Below are positions 1 through 12,069 of a DNA stretch of 64,000 nucleotides, one piece after another. Every line of letters starts with the position of its first letter. Positions within the stretch are counted from its first letter, which is position 1. The position numbers were made by a program, and so were the translations under genes. The stretch spans positions 372,001 to 436,000 of the forward strand of contig OZ237767.1 in NCBI GenBank assembly GCA_965178125.1. The letters run 5' to 3'. Under the pieces are notes generated by a model. That model was not told the origin of the DNA and did not search any database. It was given only the letters and a program-made list of their open reading frames with translations. The stretch is from Bilabrum cf. latius. Lineage: Eukaryota > Bigyra: Bicosoecida > Bigyra > Bicosoecida.

Positions 1-317
1 TATCCTCGAATTGCCGCATAACCATTTTATCTAATTTCTCGGCATCTCGCTTTCGCCGCGCTGGGGTGGAGTGTAAGGGCATGATTCGTGTGCTGATTGT
101 AACTCAGTTGCACTTCCCGTGGATTTGGGGATACCCGGAAGAAACCAGCCGGCTCCTGTGAGTTCATTATTGATGTACGCTCTGATTAAACTATGCTAGT
201 GGATACATAATTATTGAATGGGCACTTCCACCGGGACTGGGCTCGTCGTTTTGTTCGTTGTTCTAGGCGCTGCTTGTTGTACCGGTGTGATTGCTGCCTG
301 TGCGCGTTGCCGCGCAG

Positions 318-1135
318 TCTCATGGCTGTTCTAGGTACAATAGGTCTCTCAAGCTCGCGATGACAGTGATACGGAACAATTGATTGAATTGGAGGCAGGC
401 AACCGGCGAGTGCGCCGCAGACAAGGGCGAGCAGCAGCGGATCCAGCAATCGACGAGCGCTGGCTTGCAGTGCCATCAGCAAAACTGAACGACGACACAG
501 GCGCGGCTACCTAGCGTTCTGATACCAAACAGTAGCCTGTTCTCACGGCACGTGACCTGGAGCACGCCCCAGATGCAACCGGCATGTTTCTGCCGGCCCG
601 CGAGGATTTTGACCGGCGCGGGCGTGCCATCTACGGCGATGCTTGGGACAGAGCAACCCCGGCCGGTCCAGGTGGCGAGCCCTCCGGGCTACCTCTGAAA
701 GCCGTGTTTTCTATGCGCCCCTCCGCGATGCAGGACCTGCAAGCTAGAGCTAGGGCATAGGCCCGAGCACTTGCCTCCGAGAAGCGAGCACGCCGGATGC
801 CAAAGCACGACAGCAATCAGGCTGCTGCCCGCGGTAGTGGCCGTAGTGGCCGTAGCAGACGCAGGAAGCGAGCACGTCCACCACTTCCGGCCGCTGGTCT
901 TGTCATGAGCCCGCAATCAGCCGGTAAAGGTACTAAAACGAGCGAATCGATCGCTGCCAGTGCCAGTGAATCAAGCCGGGGGGCCAGTCCAAACCCAGCA
1001 CGAGGCGCACAGGTCAGTGGGGGCGAAAGCGGAGACGACGCAGACGTGTCCGGAGGCGATGGGATAGAAGAAGACTCGAGCGACGGCGGCGTAGACAGCA
1101 GCGATTTCGAGTGCGAGGTGGAACCCAAGTGGTGA
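318..1135 (+). CDS. Unrecognised protein, 3' terminal exon
   Basis: With TAG read as Gln, one frame stays open from a splice acceptor (CGCGCAG, ending at 317) to a TGA at 1133-1135, about 272 codons. In-frame TAGs lie at 332, 341, 512, 533 and 758. The translation is a believable soluble protein: an acidic stretch (ARDDSDTEQLIELEAG), an aromatic segment near FDRRGRAIYGDAWDRA, a basic patch (SGRSRRRKRARPP) that could be a nuclear localisation signal, and an acidic Ser-rich C-terminus ending EVEPKW. No family is recognised. The 5' exon or exons are unresolved; a donor-like GTGAGT near 153 follows an open stretch, and the gene may run off the left edge. The exon ends about 170 bp from the convergent PIG-P gene. 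The coding call rests on composition, frame length and sensible TAG placement. Confidence 0.6.
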
Positions 1136-1303
1136 GGGGGGCCGCCCCCATAGTGGGGTAGAACCAAAGCGCTGTATCCTCTGTTGCATTTCCGTGCCCA
1201 TCCAAGCTCAGTCTACGTGCATGCGCATGAGCCGATGACCACGCATTGCTGCAATCTACCACTAGTGGCGGCAAAAATGTTACATATAGAAGGGCAGCCC
1301 GCG

Positions 1304-3463
1304 TCAAGTGCCGGCATCGTCCCCCCCTCGATCGGCGGGCCCTCCCTCCACGGCCGCTCCCTCATCGCGATTGCCTGTGTCAGAACGCCCAGCCGCTGCC
1401 ACCGCCCCACCACTACCGGAATTGCTGAGATCCTCCTCGTCCAGCGACACAGACCTTTGCCTGCCTCTCCTGCCCCTCCTCTTCACCTACCCCGCACCAA
1501 TGCCTTGACCTCCTGTTCCTACCCATCCCACTGGGGTCGGCTGCGGTGAGGGTGATGATGATGATGCTGGACCGCCGGCTGCACTCGTCACACGAATGCC
1601 CGGCCGGTCGCCCCTCGCAGCCGTGGACAGGGCCGCTGTTCCCCTTGTTCCCTAGCCGATCCCGTACCTGCCGTCGCTGACCGACCTAACCTCTGCCCCC
1701 GCCCCGGCTCCAGCCCATGAGTTGGCGCCGATGCGTGGGGGTAGCCCACGTACTGTACCCGTTGTGGCCTGCATGTGTGACGAGTGCGATGTCCCGCCCT
1801 CGTCCAGTCTCCTGACCCCCACCCTGGGGCTAGCCTCTGCCCACTCGTCATACCCGCTCGTCATACCAGTAGTACCGCTCGATGCCCGGCTGCCCCCAGT
1901 AAATCCGCCGCTTCTGCTCCTACGGAACGCGCTGTTGCCACCGCTGCCGCCAGTCGCTCTGCCGCTCAGCAGCACGGCAAAATGCAGAGCACCCTGCTGC
2001 ATGCTCCTGGGGGACTCATCCGCCCTGTCACCGTCCACGTCCCCGTCCTCGCCATCGTCACCCGACCCAAGATCCAAAGCAGAGTCTCCATGATGCAGCC
2101 GGTGCAGGTCCCTAGCCAGCTCCAGTGCGGTGTCAGTCACGGCCCGCGTGCGGAGGGAATCCGATGCCAAGCCGGAAGAAGACCGTCTGCTGCGGCCTCC
2201 TCCCCTCCTCCCGCGGCCGCCCACTCCTGCACCGAGACCGTCAGCACTCGTCACACGGAGAAAATCCATGCGGGGCGGCAGCGCGGGCAGCAGCGAGTCC
2301 TCTTCCTCGCCCCCCCCACCGACGGGGGAGGGCAGGGGAAATGCGCCCGGGGGTGAGCGGTGCATCTCCTGGCCCGTGCTGCGGGCATCGGCGCCCTTCG
2401 GGCTCACTGCCGCAGCAGCACTTTCATCATCATCATCATCATCATAATCACCGTTATCGTCTACCTCTGTTACATCTCGCCGGCCGTAGGGCCCGCCATC
2501 GTCCGCCTCGTTCTCCCCCTTCCCGCCTGCACCTGCTTGCGACATGCGCGCCACCTAGTCATCGAGGTCCGTTGCTCCGGTGCGGGTCCCGGGCGAACCA
2601 CTCGTCACACCGACCCGGATCCGCAGGTCTTCCGTTCCACGCCGGGGGCTAGGCGTGATGTCTGCGCCGGTGCCCACTGCCAACGCCCCTGAGTCACTCG
2701 TCACACCAATCTCCGAGGCAGTCCCCGCCGACTCCCCCCGCCTGCTCCTCGTGCCCTCCCTGCCGCCTGCGACGCTCTCCAAGCCGGCAAACGAAGACGT
2801 CCTCAATCTGTGGCCGCTACCCCCGCCCCCCACCACGCCCCACCGTTGGCCTTGTGCTGCAGCGGCCAGAGCGTCTACGGCGGCGTGTGCTCCCGCAGGC
2901 GGCGCGTCCTCCCACACACCCTCCTCATCCTGCTCAAACCAGAGCCTGTTCAGCACCGTGACGTCAATGTCTGCTATTTCCGGGGTGCCCGAGGAGTGAA
3001 GGTCGGCCCACGCGCCGCGTGCAGGGAGTCGCTTCGCGTCGGGGTCCGTGAATGTCTCCCTGCTGCTGAGCGACGGAATCAGCATGGTGTTGTACCCAGT
3101 GTATGCCAGCAGAAACATCGAGAATGAAACGAGCATCCAGGCCGGTATCGTCACCGCCAGCTCCTTGCTGGGATAGTAGGTGAACCCGACCGCGAGCAGC
3201 CATGCCTCAGGTACGAAAGCCCAAACAAAGAAGATGACTGCGAGCAAGATACTACGAAGGCAAAATTTGACGAGTCCATGACAAGTTTAAACATTATCAT
3301 GCGCATGCAAAACGGTGCCTGCCTTACTTAAAGACAAGGCGCTGATGGCCCATCCAGCGAATCCATACGCTGCCACGAGCCTGCTTTCTTTGACCTCAAC
3401 ATCAATATCACCAGCCGACGAAGCTCGTCTCCTGCGATTTCTAGCGGGGAAAACTAGAGACAT
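1304..3463 (-). CDS. PIGP: PIG-P GPI-GlcNAc transferase subunit with long C-terminal tail
   Basis: PIG-P is a small ER-membrane subunit of the complex that makes GlcNAc-PI, the first step of GPI-anchor synthesis. Exons are 3463-3328 and 3237-1304 (minus strand); the intron is GTAAGG to CTCGCAG. Start chosen at 3463 gives 689 residues, ending in TGA at 1304-1306. The first transmembrane segment (AAYGFAGWAISALSLS, continuing IIFFVWAFVPE) and second (AVTIPAWMLVSFSMFLLAYT) flank the family-typical PEAWL and FTYYPSKE motifs; the domain closes with TPEIADIDVTVLNRLWF. This first part, about 140 residues, matches the length of ordinary PIG-P. The remaining ~550 residues are low-complexity Gly/Ser/Asp-rich sequence carrying VTS motifs. 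In-frame TAGs at 2555, 1652 and 1487 are crossed. Whether the tail is a true fusion or a spliced-off separate gene cannot be settled by eye, but no intron signal is required. Confidence 0.82.
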
Positions 3464-3761
3464 ACACGCTGGACGGTAGAATCCAACACTCAGCCAATTG
3501 CAACACGGGGTTCTCACCTGCTTGAGACCGAAGACGGTGATCCAGACTAAGATTCGACCGAGTCGGCTCTTTGGCGACTTTTACGATTCGAAGAAGGAGT
3601 ACTGACGCGACTCCTTCTCCCAGATGGCGTCGCGCGCTCCATCGAATGGCACAGACAGGAACTTGAAGTTGCTCTTTGCTGCATAAACGAACCTTCGATA
3701 AGATACGGGATGAGGTTCGCTCTGAACACGTAACCTCCAGAACTTCACACTGTGGGCAACT

Positions 3762-5738
3762 ATGATCCGCCAGGCTTCATGCGCGCAGCGAGTATCAAGA
3801 ACATTCAAATCTTTGAGCCTAAGGACGATCTCTGCATCTGCATCGTCCTTGTACGCATACAGAGCGGCGGCAGGCACTGCGGGATCAATCGAAGCCGGAA
3901 GCATGAAAGCGGTAGAATGCAAGGGAGCTGACGGCACTATTGAGGTGTTATTTGTGCGAACCAAGACGGGCAAACTGTTCGGAGTTGAACCAAAGTGCCC
4001 GCACTACGGAGCACCTTTGGTGAGCGGAGTCGTGGCTGACGGGACCCCAACCTATGGTGTCAAGCCGAGTGCCAGCGTAATCTGCCCATGGCACTTGGCC
4101 GAGTTCGACTTGGAATCAGGTGCGAGCCTTGGCGGTCTGGCACTACGCGGCCTGCAGACCTACTCGGTCAACGAGGCCCCTGACGGATCCATCAAGGTGC
4201 AGCCGAAACCGAGCAACGCCGACGAGGCAAAGCCGCTGCCAGGCGCTTCCCAGTTTTTGCTTCGCGGCGGATTGCAAGACATCGACGGGGAATCTGTCGC
4301 CGCCGGTCTCCTATCCAAGGTGGTTGTGGTGGGCGCCGGCGCGGCGGGCATGGCCGCTGTGCAGGAGATGAGGGAGACTGGCTACAGGGGCCAGATCGTC
4401 GTGGTATCCCAGGAGAGGCACTTGCCCTACGACCGGACGAAGCTGAGCAAGGGCGTCATGCCAGCATCGGACGAGGACATGGCCGCGCTCACTCTTTACG
4501 ATTCCGAGTGGTTCGAGGAGCACCGAGTGACGCTGCTCCTCAACACGACCGCGACGGACTGCGACATGCATGAACATTCATTCATGCAGGGCGGCACTCT
4601 AAAGCTCTCAAGCAGCAGCAGCAGCAGCAGCAGCAGCGCCCCCACGGAAGGGAGCCTCGAGTTCGAGCACGCCGTGTTTGCGACCGGTTGCATCCCGAAC
4701 CGGTTGCCATAGTCATTGGTTCCGCCAGAGCGCGGCGCCGCCGTGCTCCGATCCGCCGACGACGCCATGGCCATCCGGAAGTCTTTGGACAGCGAGGACA
4801 CCAGAAAGGTGGTCATAGTGGGGACCTCGTTCATCGGCATGGAGATGGCCAAAGCCGTAAGCGAGAGGCTGGGCAAACCCGGACCGGAGGGGCTGGATGC
4901 GCTGACCGTGGTCGGGATGGAAGACGGGGTGTTCGCGAACCTTCTCCCGCCCCCGGCCAGGGAGCCGATCGAGAAGGCCGCGAGAGAGGCCGGGGTGAAG
5001 TTTCACTTCAACGCCTCGGTCGAGGGAACAACGGGCGGGGAGGATGGCCGTGTGCAGAGCGTGCAGGTCAAGGAGGGTGAGAACGGGCCGATCGTTGATG
5101 TGCCCTGTGATTTCCTGATCCTCGCCGTCGGTGGGCAGCCAGCGACCGAGGCACTGGTCGATGCCCTGGCGCACACAAGGTGTGGAATGGACTCGCGGAT
5201 CCTTGTTGACATCGACTCCAGGTGCGTGCCCACCACGGCTGCAGACGCCTCTATTTTCGTCGCGGGGGACATCGTGAGCGCTCCCCGAAGACAGGGGGGC
5301 CGTCGCGATCACATCGAGCACTGGGGGCACGCACAGGCCGAGGGGCGGTGGGTGGGGCGGCAGGTGGTCAGCGCGGCAAGCGGGAAAGACTGGGGCATTG
5401 TCGAGCGGAATGAAAGCATACCGTTTTTCTGGACGGCGGGGTTCGGAGGGAACGTTCGCATGGCGGGTCACGCGAATGAGACGGCGGAGAGGACCATGAG
5501 CACGGATTCGGAGCCGGGCTCCGGGTCCTTTGGCGTGTTTTACCACAGGAACGGGGAGATTCATGCCATGGCCACCCTGGGGAAGGACCCAGCCCCTTCA
5601 GCATTCGCTGCCCTGGCCAAGGTGCGCAAGTTGCCGGGTGCAGAGGCATTCAAGGGCGAGGAGGAGGGAGGTGGTGGCGGTGGTGGTGGGAAGGGACTCG
5701 CGACCACCGACATCGTCGAGGCGCTGAAGAGGGCCTGA
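3762..5738 (+). CDS. AIFM3: Rieske-type AIFM3-like FAD/NAD oxidoreductase
   Basis: Single-exon gene, 658 residues, ATG at 3762, TGA at 5736. A basic Ser/Arg-rich N-terminus could be a mitochondrial presequence. A Rieske [2Fe-2S] domain follows, with ligands C79-x-H81 (CPHYGAPL) and C108-x-x-H111 (CPWHLAEF). Then come an FAD-binding Rossmann motif (VVVVGAGAAGMAAV), the ATG motif of the FAD fold (FATGCIPNRLP), an NAD(H)-binding motif (VVIVGTSFIGME) and the second FAD motif (IFVAGDIV). This order matches AIFM3/Nfrl, slightly longer than the animal protein. A poly-Ser tract encoded by AGC repeats (near 4610) separates the two nucleotide-binding halves. One in-frame TAG at 4710 sits immediately after the ATG motif; stopping there would remove the whole NAD-binding half. 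It starts about 300 bp from the divergent PIG-P gene. Confidence 0.9.
4608..4640 (+). repeat. AGC trinucleotide run (poly-Ser)
   Basis: About ten AGC units encode serine in the loop between the FAD and NAD domains of the AIFM3-like protein. Likely length-variable and structurally disordered. Confidence 0.85.
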
Positions 5739-5747
5739 GCATCACGG

Positions 5748-8700
5748 GTGGCTGGAATTCATGTGGGTTTAGCGGATACGTCCAAAAAGCGCGTTTATTC
5801 GAAAATCTTTCCTGTGCAGTGGCACAGGACAACGAGAGTGAAAGTAGATCCACCATGCAGTGCAATTGCCGCAAGAACTGCATGGAGCGTTGTGGGGCCC
5901 ATTGTATTGATGCAAGTCCTTGAAGCTATCGTAACGAACTTGCCTGTGCTTTGCATTGCCATGATAGCGTGTGCAGTAGCAAGAACAGAGATACCGTTTC
6001 AGTACGGTTGGCGGTTTCAATTCTGCGACGCGTCGTCCGGCGATCCAAATTGTATGCCGGGACCATATGGCGATGCACCAAGCATATTCGCAAACTATTG
6101 GAACGATTTGGCAGGATTCATTTGCACGTAGGCGGATGGGTCTCCTCTCCTAACCTCTGACAACAGATTTACTGCAGCAGATTGCGCGACCGGTTGCGCG
6201 TACGAACCAAGCTGCTTGGCGTGGCAGGCAAACCCTGGAGTAATTCATTGCGTGTATGCATTCAAAGGGTACAGATGCCGTCCAGACCCGAGCAAGAACG
6301 CAACCGCGTGGACGCACGGCGGATCCAGGACAGAGGAGCAGGCCAAGCGACCGATTCGAACCGACTATCCCTGGGCCAAGGAGAACCTTCCCGAGGCAGA
6401 TACATGGGAGATTGTTGATGCACCACACGATTACTTGATTCGGAACTCCACGTTCACTCACTTTGCCGATCCGTTCCACGCATACCTGCCTCGCAACTCG
6501 ACAGGATGGTACAGAAAACAGTTTGTCTTGCCCGAGGAATGGCTGCCGTCCATTGCAGGGTTTAACAGCACGATATTTATCCGATTCGAAGGCATATTTC
6601 ACCTCTCGTAGATCTGGCTGAACGGGCAGTACCTCGGCCAGCACGGCTCCCAGGAGGGCGGGTACTCGTAGTTCACCGTCCGGCTGGACAACTGCACTGC
6701 ACTGCGGTACGGTGCTTCCTCCTAGCCCAACGTGCTGGCCGTCCGCGTGGATGGATCCTTCGGCTCCGGGCACTGGTACGAAGGAGCCGGCATGTACCGC
6801 GGTGTGCAGCTGGTGAGGGCCCCCCTTGTGCACGTGGTGGAGGGAGGCCTCTTCGCCTCTCCCGAGCTCGATGTGACGAGTGATCAAGGTGTGACGAGTG
6901 CGACAGAAGGTGCAAGAGATAGAGGCACCGTGTCGATTCCAGTGTCCGTTGAGCTGGAGAACCATGGTTTAGAGGTTGCAACCGCTCGCATCGAGGTGCA
7001 ACTCACATCTGTCGATGGGGGTCCTGTGTTGGCTCGAGCGAATGTGACGAGAGTGATCGAGACGGCCGTGAGCTCCCCGCGGTGCATCCGTGACAGTGCT
7101 ACGCATGTGACAAGCGAGGGGGCAACAAGGCCGGGACTTCAGTCTGCATCATCGACCACCGCGCCGCACACGATCACGGCGCTGCTCACTCTCGATGTTG
7201 CGCCCAACGAGCTGGAGGCGTGGTCCGTGCAGCACCCCAGCGGACTGTATCAGGTGACCGCGACAGTGACTGCACTGCGCGGCGGTTCATCGGATCATCG
7301 CGCTCTTCCGACCGAAACATCAGATGCGGGATCATCGGAGATCCTCGCCGATGAGGTGACGGAGGAGGTTGGGTTCAGGACCGTGTCTGCCTCTTTGACG
7401 GAGGGCCTGATCCTGAACGGGGAGGCCTTCAAGCTCAGGGGGTTCTCCCACCACAACTCCTTCACGCAGCTGGGGACAGCCTTGTCCCCCCGCTTCGAGC
7501 TGTACAGGGTGCAGCAGGCCAGGGCCATGGGCGCCAACATCTGGAGGAACTCCCACAACCCCTACCGGCGGGAGCTGTACCAGCTGACCGACAGGATCGG
7601 GATGGTCATGTGGGACGAGCACAGGGACTATGGAGTGTTCGGGCCGTCAAGCAGCGAGGCGCCGCTCGGGGTGCAGGGGTTCAGCTACCTCCCTGGCATG
7701 CACGCCATGGTGAAGAGAGACAGGAACAGGCCTTCCATCGTGATGGCGAGCTTCTGCAACGAGTACGCGTGCGGGTGTGGCAGGAACACGACTGGCATTG
7801 CCTTCAGGAACGTCTCCAAGGCTCTTGCTCCTCACCTGCTCACTGCAGCGAATGGCGACACTGTGGGGCTGGACGTGCAGGGGCACTCGCACCGTACCAA
7901 TAGCACCTTTGCGCAGTTTCATCAGGAACACCCCGGTGTTCCCCAGGTCTTGTCCGAGTGTTGTTCCTGCAAGAGCCAGAGGCTGCCTGCCATCGATCGC
8001 GCGCTGCCTGCCTGCATCCAGAACGAGAACTCGCCAGGCCTGCTTCCCTACGTGCTCGGCTCTCTGGGAGTCTGGACCAGCTTCGATTACTACGGGGAAC
8101 AGCAAACATGGCCCGATGTGAGCAGTCCTTTCGGCCAGTTCGACATCGCAGGGATGCCCAAGCCGCACGCGTTCTGGTACAGGGCCAACTGGCTCCACAA
8201 GCGGCCTAGCACGGACCCGGGCAAGCCGCTGCAGCCTCCCGCCAACTTGACCAGGGTCTTGGATCTGCCCGACCAGCTGCAGCTTCTGGTCGACGCAGGT
8301 CCTCGTAGCGAACCAGCAGCGAACGTTCGTGCTATTAGCACGAGCCCAATCGCCGAGCTCATCACAGACGGAAAGAGCTAGGGCAAGCAGAGCACGCAGG
8401 GATCCTACCCTGACCAGGTCAACATGGTCAGCTGGAGCGTGCGCTTGGGGAACGTTCACCGAGAGAACAATGCGCACCCGGAAGAAGGGCAGTGCGAGTT
8501 CCCTACGAACCTGACGAACGTTCACTGCCTCGGACTCTCGAAGATGCCGGAGCCCTCCAGCCCGGACCAGTGCAGGCTGGGGTGCTGCGCGCTGCCGGGC
8601 TGCACTGTGTGGCAGTGGGCAGCCGACCGAGGGTGCTGGGCCGGCAGCGTGGACACAAAGCAGTGCGGGGCCAGCCGCGGCGTACCATGGGTAGGTGGGG

Positions 8701-9401
8701 GGCGAGCGGAGGCCCCTGGTGTGACGATTGCGAACCTGACCGTGCTGGGCCTGGCCGGGGACGGCAGCACCGTGGAGTCCAGGCACACCGTCCTCGCGCC
8801 CTCTGGAAATGACACGCTACTTATGGGTATCACAGACGTCCCCAGCCCCGCCTCGGGGACCGGCACCGCCCTGCTCCTCGATGGGGAGGACACTGCCCTG
8901 CTCCGGGTCATGCTCGCCGACGGGCAGGGCAACTTGAGGAGCACGGCGGTTGCCAACGTCAGCGCCACGATCGAGTCGGGGCCCGGGCGCGTGCTGGGCG
9001 TGGGCAGCGGAGACCCGGCCTGCAAGTGCCAGCCGGGCAGCGAGTCTTGCGGGACCTACGGCGGGCTGGCGAGGGTGCTGGTGCAGGTCACGGCCGACTG
9101 CGTGACCCCCAGCCGCGCGCTATCCAAGCAGATCGACGTGGACTCGGGGGCCAGGACGCTCATCGCGGGCCAGGGAACAGGGGTCGCGTGCCCCTCGGGG
9201 GGGGCGAACGTCGTGCGGGTGCAGGGGGTGTTGGATCCCTCCACTGTTCCCCAGGGAACAAGTGCTACGGTGGTGACTCGTGTGGTGGTGCCTGTGTCCA
9301 TCGATGTCCAATCCGATGGGGTACTTGCCGTGGCGCGCTCCAGTGGGATGCACGGGCAGGAACAGGATGTGGGGGCGATGATGGACCGGTTCCTCGGGTG
9401 A
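5748..9401 (+). CDS. Family 2 glycoside hydrolase with Cys-rich modules
   Basis: Single exon, 1,217 residues, TGA at 9399. A hydrophobic segment near the N-terminus (PVLCIAMIACAVA) acts as signal peptide or anchor; a later ATG at 5898 would make it more classical. Then comes a Cys-rich module (DCATGC...CLAWQA), the GH2 sugar-binding domain (IWLNGQYLG; VLAVRVDG; AGMYRGVQL), the Ig-like domain, and the TIM barrel with RNSHNPYRRE, the acid/base motif ASFCNEYACG and a nucleophile-region candidate (PQVLSECC). A second PAN-like Cys module (DQCRLGCCALPGCTVWQWA) lies at about residue 945. The family removes beta-linked sugars such as galactose; exact substrate unknown; probably secreted or surface-exposed. 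TAGs at 6129, 6609, 6669, 6723 and 8379 are in frame. Three of these interrupt the sugar-binding domain, so reading TAG as stop would destroy a conserved fold. Confidence 0.88.
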
Positions 9402-9634
9402 TTTGATGGGTTGCTGATCTGTTTGTTTTTGCTGGTTTGATTGTTGGATCTAGACATGAAGTTGGCCGCAACATGCGACCATTGTTGACGCCATGCTTGC
9501 AAGAATGCGACCATCAGATTGCACTCGTCACTACGATAATAGCTTTGTCGCGAACGGACACGAGCTAAAATCGCGCATAGTGGCTGAACATAACTTACTG
9601 TGATAAAGCTAACGCCAGCAGTCGACTGTTTAGT

Positions 9635-10417
9635 ATGAGTGGGGCCTCTTTCACGGGGTCCTACACTGGTTCGACCTACGAGGGTGACAAAGTGTGGGGC
9701 GAAGCCGAAGGAGAGGGTAGATTTACGTTTGCGGATGGATTAGTGTATGAGGGTGACTTCCAAGATGGCGAATTTCACGGCAAAGGCAAGTTAATATTTC
9801 CGAATGGAGCAGTGATCAATGGAGTGTGGGAGCACGGGAGGGAGGTTGAATCTCACCTCACCTTTGAGGACGGTCTGGAATTCGCCAAGTCCCTTGAGGA
9901 GTGGAAATACTTGACGCCAGGGGACCGGCGCTATCACACAGAAAAGATTGAAGGACTAAGACCGGCAGGAAATACGCAGCGAAGCAACGATCCGGTCGAA
10001 TCGAAGCTGCCCGATGGCTCGTACGACGTTGGCGCCGGGCAGCACTACGACCCGAACACGGACCGAATCGTCGACACAACTACGTCGGAGTCCATTCGAA
10101 GACCCACCGCAAAAGAACGAGCATGGATTCTGAGCAAATGCCGAGTCGGTGCTCCGGCATCGGCCGGCGAGGCATCTGCGCAGATGCGCGGTGCTCGCTC
10201 GCTGCTCCCCGACGACGAGGACGTCAGGGCCAGAGGGACAGGGGCTAGTGGCAAGCCACAGGAAAGAGATGGGCCTGTAGGAAAGCCCCGGTAGACCACT
10301 GGCAGCACCGCGGGGAGGAGGGGCACAGCTGGCGCTGCTGCAGGTGCTAGCGACGGTGAGGTTAGAGCCGATGCTGACGCGGGCAAAGGGAGTTCCTCCT
10401 CTGGGGGAGGTACGTGA
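9635..10417 (+). CDS. MORN5: MORN5-like flagellar MORN-repeat protein
   Basis: Single exon, 260 residues, ATG 9635, TGA 10415. MORN repeats occupy the first ~80 residues (YEGDKVWGEAEGEG; YEGDFQDGEFHGKG; INGVWEHGREV). The conserved MORN5 tail follows: DGLEF, EWKYLTPGDRRYHTE, GLRPAGNTQ, a P-x-G-S-Y-D-x-G-x-G-x-Y-like block and the AWILSKCRVG block. MORN5 is associated with flagella and sperm tails in animals, so this supports a flagellated organism. The family core ends near residue 173. A Gly/Ser/Arg-rich extension follows, crossing one TAG at 10292. Convergent with the ankyrin gene on the other strand. Confidence 0.87.
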
Positions 10418-10569
10418 TGCATTCAACGAAAGTACAGATACGTGATGCATTGAATGAAAGTACAGATCGGTAGCAAGATACAATTGGCCACGCATTGGAT
10501 GGCTGCAACCCTGGCACTGCCCTCTTATTGCCCCAAAACCCCTTGCACCGTCACCTTCACCTTCTAGCA

Positions 10570-10740
10570 CACCCTCACACACTCGTCATGTCCACATCAC
10601 CCCATCGCCTCCTCCAGCACCCTCACACACTCGTCATGTCCAGATCACCCCATCGCCTCCTCCAGCACCCTCACACACTCGTCATGCCCAGATCACCCCA
10701 TCGCCTCCTCCAGCACCCTCACACACTCGTCATGCCCCCC
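10570..10740. repeat. 48-bp tandem repeat at the 3' end of the ankyrin gene
   Basis: The core ACTCGTCATG recurs at 10581, 10629, 10677 and 10725, a strict 48-bp period (16 codons) with only one or two substitutions per unit. On the minus strand each unit encodes GHDECVRVLEEAMG followed by TGA. The copy at 10693-10740 is the real gene end; the others lie in its 3' flank and keep the same frame and stop codon. Confidence 0.93.
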
Positions 10741-12069
10741 CAATCGAGCCGCCTCCAGCGGACCCACCACCCTGGTCCCGCCCGCCCCGTCCTCCATCTC
10801 GCCCTTGATCTCCAGCCCGCCCGCCAGCTTGCCCAGCCTCAGCCTCCTGGCCAGCTCCATGGGCCTGCCCTCAGCTGCAGCTTCGAACACCATGCCTGCG
10901 TCCCTCTCGGCCTCGTGCGACCGCCTGAAGCGGACCATGCAGCTCTTCCGCGCTCTCCACGCTCTGGCTTGGATGATTTCTCGAATCTTCTTTGCGTGCC
11001 CATGCTCGCGCTTGCCATTGACCAGCAGATGCAGGAACCGGTCGGGGTCCCTTTCTGCTTCGGGGAAATCCTTCATCGCCATAGCCGCATTGAATAGCGT
11101 CCGTCGGGCGTCCAACACGCGTGTAGGAGGCTTTGCTTTCATTTTCTTGGTCCGGTTGGTCACTTTGGTGATGAAATCATCGGACACGGTGGCGCCGTGT
11201 GCGACCAGCTGTGCGACCATCGGTAGGCTGTCGTATGGTGAGGTCTCGACTGGAACCTGCGTCAGCGGGGTCCGGTCAGCCTGCAATACTGGTCTAGACA
11301 ACAAGCCATGATGTAGGGACAAAGCTTGGACGCTCGTTTTGATGCCAAGCGATAAACCTGTTTGTTCCATCACCTAAGCCTAGACATCATGGGAGGCCGT
11401 TCTGGCGCCGATGTACTCACCCTGCATCTCCTGTTCAGGTCTGCTCCACGTGCGACCAGCAGTGGTACGACGTCGGATATCATGGAAAGCGCAGCAAAGT
11501 GAGCGGCAGTGAAGCCCATCTGAGCAGTGCAGAGGATGGTCATTGATAAGTAGCATACTTCGCCGCATGCATCGCAGATGACTGCAATGTATTCACAAGA
11601 CGTCTGCTCACGCTGTCAGTCCAGTTCGGATCCAAGCCAGCTGCATTTGGATCCAGAAGTGCACGAACCACTTCCAAATCGCAACGAGCATACCCCGCTG
11701 TGGCCAAAATTAAGCTGTTCCTCCTATTGTTCTACGCCTTTTCTGCCTCTCTAAGCACTGCGCATGCCTCCTTGTGGCCCTGCACCGCAGCCAGCATCAA
11801 CGGAGTTCGCCGCTCGTCCTGCAAAGCGGCGGTCGATGCATAGCATGAACAGGTATCGTCATACGTAATCAAACAATTTCTGCAGACCAGGTTTAACATA
11901 TGCAGTTGGATCGGTAACCCACCCCTCCAACGGGCACGCAAGGCAAGCTGCCCTGGACGAGGACCCGGCAGGTCTAGGCCTAGCCACAGCACGCGGCCAA
12001 ATGGAGTGCCGTGTACGCTTTGCCGATAAACAAAGCAGATTCAGCACCGGCACCATCGCTGAATTCCAT
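10693..12069 (-). CDS. Ankyrin-repeat protein, four exons
   Basis: Exons (minus): 12069-11923, 11818-11612, 11519-11421 and 11280-10693; all junctions are phase 0 with GT-AG ends (GTGGGT, GTGAGC, GTGAGT donors). The product is 346 residues, TGA at 10693. The ankyrin repeats are clear: AYTALHLAACCG, RRTPLMLAAVQGHKEACAVL, NSLILATAGYARCDLEVVRALL, GFTAAHFAALSMISDVVPLL and DRTPLTQV. Exon 3 is exactly 99 bp, one 33-residue repeat. A last partial repeat (PLEAARLGGHDECVRVLEEA) closes the protein. Two TAGs (11974 and 11980 low coordinates) fall inside the first repeat and one (11732) inside the second; reading them as Gln restores normal repeat spacing. Partner and function unknown. Confidence 0.85.

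Noticed and set aside
186-482. Minus-strand frame with a lipoprotein-like start
   Set aside because: It is antisense to the better plus-strand exon that continues to 1135.
10570-10740. CRISPR array
   Set aside because: Units are contiguous 48-bp copies without spacers and encode the end of an ankyrin gene.
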